Source of the DNA: an uncultured delta proteobacterium | Lineage (GTDB): Bacteria; Myxococcota_A; Polyangia; Polyangiales; Ga0077539 | Direction: 5' to 3' | NCBI GenBank assembly: GCA_903860995.1 | Contig: CAIOSS010000250.1 | Location: 1 to 16,299 of the forward strand | Length of the DNA stretch: 16,299 nucleotides | Shown: positions 14,925 to 16,299 of the stretch, piece by piece | Layout of the letters: the number at the start of each line of letters is the position of its first letter | Numbering within the stretch: position 1 is the first letter of the stretch | Position numbers and translations under genes: made by a program | The notes under the pieces: model-generated | What the model saw: only the letters and a program-made list of their open reading frames with translations | What the model was told of the DNA's origin: nothing | Database searches by the model: none

Positions 14925-15905
14925 CTAGCGCATCACGCGGTTGCGCCCTCCCTGCCTCGCCCGATATAGCGCCTCATCTGCGCGCTGGAACAACTTCTCC
15001 GCGTCGGGGGCGTTCTCCGGAAACGCCGCCACGCCGATGGAGATGCCCGGCCGCAGCGTCACGCCCTCCCGTGCGTACTCGTGCCGGTTGACCGCCGCGT
15101 GGATCTCCTCCGCCAGCACGAACGCCCGGTCTTGATCGTGGTCGGGCAGCAGCGCGCAGAATTCATCCCCCCCGAAGCGCGACCCGATGCCCCGATCGCC
15201 CAGCACCGACCCGATGACACGCCCCGTCTCGCCGATGGTGTACGCCCCGAAGAGGTGGCCGTGCCGGTCGTTGATGGCCTTGATGCCGTCCATGTCCATC
15301 ACCAGGAGGGCGATGCTGCGACCGTGTGCGGTCGCCGCCGCGAGGCTCTTGGAGAGCTCCATGTCGAAGCGCCGGCGCACGAAGAGCCCCGAGAGGTCGT
15401 CGATGTGCAGCAGCCGCTCGAGGTGCTCGTCGTAGGCCTGGTCGAGCGGGTCTTGCATCTCGAAGCGCAGGATGGTGCGCCCCAGGGTGATGCGGTCGCC
15501 GTGCGCCAGCCGCCCCTCGGCGCTGCGCACGCCGTTGACCTGCGAGCCGTTGGTGCTCCCGAGGTCGACGAGCACCCACGCGTCGCCGCGGTCTTCGATG
15601 CGCGCGTGCCGCCAGGAGACCCCGGCGTCGGGGAGCACCACCTCGCAGGTGGGGTCGCGCCCGAGGCTCGCGTTGCCCGACAGCCGCGCCCGCGCCCCGA
15701 CGGCCCCACCGGACATCACCACCACCGACGGGCGCCGGGCGTCCTTGATGGCGTGGTGCAGCTCGTCGCGGATGGAGCGCCCGTCCTCCAGGGGGATGGT
15801 ACGCAGCGACTCCGGCGTGCCGCTGGCCACGCGGTCGACCACCGTGTCGCGCGGCGAGGAGGCACTTCGGGCTGGGGCACCGGGGGTTCGGCGCTCGTCG
15901 GGCAT
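14925..15905 (-). CDS. FHA-GGDEF diguanylate cyclase
   Basis: Predicted cytoplasmic enzyme of 326 residues making cyclic di-GMP from two GTP. An N-terminal FHA domain (about residues 55-150) has LGRD, SWRHA and GSTNGSQVNG (Gly116-Gly120), so it should bind a phosphothreonine partner. The GGDEF domain (about 170-326) has DMDGIKAINDRHGH and an intact GSRFGGDEF, with GGDEF at 245-249. The RxxD inhibitory site expected nine to six residues before GGDEF is absent (the stretch reads GDRG), so product inhibition through that site is unlikely. ATG 15905 is chosen over GTG 15929 because GGGAGG lies 5 nt upstream of it. There are no membrane segments. The zinc-ribbon/TPR gene follows 58 nt downstream on the same strand and may share its transcript. 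A Ser/Thr kinase probably controls it, inferred from the FHA domain. Confidence 0.93.
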   Translation of the reverse strand: MPDERRTPGAPARSASSPRDTVVDRVASGTPESLRTIPLEDGRSIRDELHHAIKDARRPSVVVMSGGAVGARARLSGNASLGRDPTCEVVLPDAGVSWRHARIEDRGDAWVLVDLGSTNGSQVNGVRSAEGRLAHGDRITLGRTILRFEMQDPLDQAYDEHLERLLHIDDLSGLFVRRRFDMELSKSLAAATAHGRSIALLVMDMDGIKAINDRHGHLFGAYTIGETGRVIGSVLGDRGIGSRFGGDEFCALLPDHDQDRAFVLAEEIHAAVNRHEYAREGVTLRPGISIGVAAFPENAPDAEKLFQRADEALYRARQGGRNRVMR

Positions 15906-15910
15906 CGTCA

Positions 15911-15916
15911 CCTCCC
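15911..15916 (-). promoter_or_regulatory. ribosome binding site GGGAGG deciding the FHA-GGDEF start
   Basis: On the minus strand GGGAGGTGACG runs straight into the ATG at 15905. The Shine-Dalgarno core sits 5 nt from that ATG, making it the better start than the in-frame GTG 24 nt upstream. Confidence 0.65.
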
Positions 15917-15919
15917 GGG

Positions 15920-15925
15920 ACCGTA
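15920..15925 (-). promoter_or_regulatory. putative -10 hexamer (TACGGT) for the FHA-GGDEF gene
   Basis: TACGGT on the minus strand ends 14 nt before the ATG at 15905. It would give a leader of roughly 7-8 nt containing most of the GGGAGG site. The -35 region is not recognisable, so confidence is low. Confidence 0.3.
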
Positions 15926-15968
15926 CCACCCCTCCGTGGACGGCTGCATCCCCGATCTCACGATCGGC

Positions 15969-15974
15969 TATCGT
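15969..15974 (+). promoter_or_regulatory. putative -10 hexamer (TATCGT) for the CorA gene
   Basis: TATCGT ends 14 nt before the ATG at 15989, implying a leader of about 7 nt without a clear Shine-Dalgarno sequence. It forms a divergent pair with TACGGT at 15920-15925 in the 83-nt gap. Confidence 0.35.
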
Positions 15975-15988
15975 GGCGTACAGAATCG

Positions 15989-16299
15989 ATGACGACGACG
16001 ATCCACGTGCGCACGCCGACCGGGGTGCGCCAGACCTCCGACCTGGGGGAGGTGCGCGACCTGCTGGAGCGGGAGGAGACCTTCTGGATCGACACCAGCA
16101 GCATCGACGCGCCCCTGCACGCGCTGCTGACCGACGTGTTGAAGCTGCACCCGCTCGCGGTGGAGGACATCCTCCTCGACCGGCCGGGGCCGAAGGTCGA
16201 GGACTACGGCGAGTACCTCTACATGGTGATCCACGGGGTGGTGTGCTCGGGCACCGACGTCGAGCGGGCGGGCACCGTGGAGCTCGACCTTGTGCTCTC
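15989..16299 (+). CDS. CorA-family divalent cation transporter, 3'-truncated
   Basis: Only the first 103 residues are in the window. They match the N-terminal cytoplasmic domain of CorA/MIT-family magnesium (and cobalt/nickel) channels: FWIDTSSID, then LKLHPLAVEDILLDRPGPKVEDYGEYLYMVIHG, which keeps the HPLA-x-EDIL and PKVEDY landmarks. The transmembrane helices and the GMN selectivity motif lie beyond the window, so transport cannot be confirmed here. ATG 15989 is the first Met in frame and gives the expected short lead-in before the conserved region. The gene is divergent from the FHA-GGDEF gene. ZntB-type zinc transporters share this fold and are the alternative. Confidence 0.85.
   Translation, partial: MTTTIHVRTPTGVRQTSDLGEVRDLLEREETFWIDTSSIDAPLHALLTDVLKLHPLAVEDILLDRPGPKVEDYGEYLYMVIHGVVCSGTDVERAGTVELDLVL

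Noticed and set aside
11426..15091. 1221-codon open frame on the + strand opposite the TPR and FHA-GGDEF genes
   Set aside because: Low-complexity translation spanning two well-supported genes on the other strand and their intergenic gap.

Overview
The window is very GC-rich DNA, with third codon positions almost entirely G or C. It looks chromosomal and fits a myxobacterium (Myxococcota), probably of the Polyangia/Sandaracinaceae type. The reasons are Asp/Pro/Gly stalk repeats after lipoprotein cysteines, large Cys-rich repeat proteins, an FHA-GGDEF protein and a zinc-ribbon/TPR membrane protein. This placement is an inference from gene style, not from a marker gene. I see no rRNA, tRNA, CRISPR array, insertion sequence or phage gene. 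No gap between genes exceeds about 150 bases.

Layout. Positions 1-929 (+) are the 3' part of a Cys-rich surface protein whose start lies outside the window. Positions 982-3192 (+) encode a lipoprotein GH3 beta-glucosidase. Next comes a tight three-gene run on the + strand: a stalked lipoprotein with a NIDO-like beta-sandwich (3273-4229), a soluble ComEC-type metallo-beta-lactamase-fold hydrolase (4238-5311) and a metacaspase (5316-6509). The spacers are 8 and 4 nt. ribA (GTP cyclohydrolase II, 6566-7330) follows, apparently with its own promoter. A strong hairpin separates ribA from a convergent 1011-residue Cys-rich repeat lipoprotein (7415-10450, -). Divergent from that gene is a free-methionine-(R)-sulfoxide reductase (10601-11131, +). 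It converges on a 1238-residue zinc-ribbon/GLP-repeat/TM/TPR protein (11150-14866, -), which lies downstream of an FHA-GGDEF diguanylate cyclase (14925-15905, -). A CorA-type transporter begins at 15989 (+) and runs off the end.

Themes. Four or more products are predicted to be exported or membrane-anchored, and several carry short tandem repeats: a 36-bp period at 1-64, 21-bp units at 3411-3578, 129-bp units around 8416-10007, and 21/42-bp units at 14051-14340. Three + strand genes have a TAnnnT or TAnnnA hexamer ending 6-8 nt before the start codon, which suggests leaderless transcripts.

The best candidate for a little-described system is the metallo-beta-lactamase/metacaspase pair. Both proteins look cytoplasmic, both keep their catalytic motifs, and both carry a basic Lys/Arg linker of the kind metacaspases cut. 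A protease-activated effector module is a testable reading of this, not something the sequence proves.
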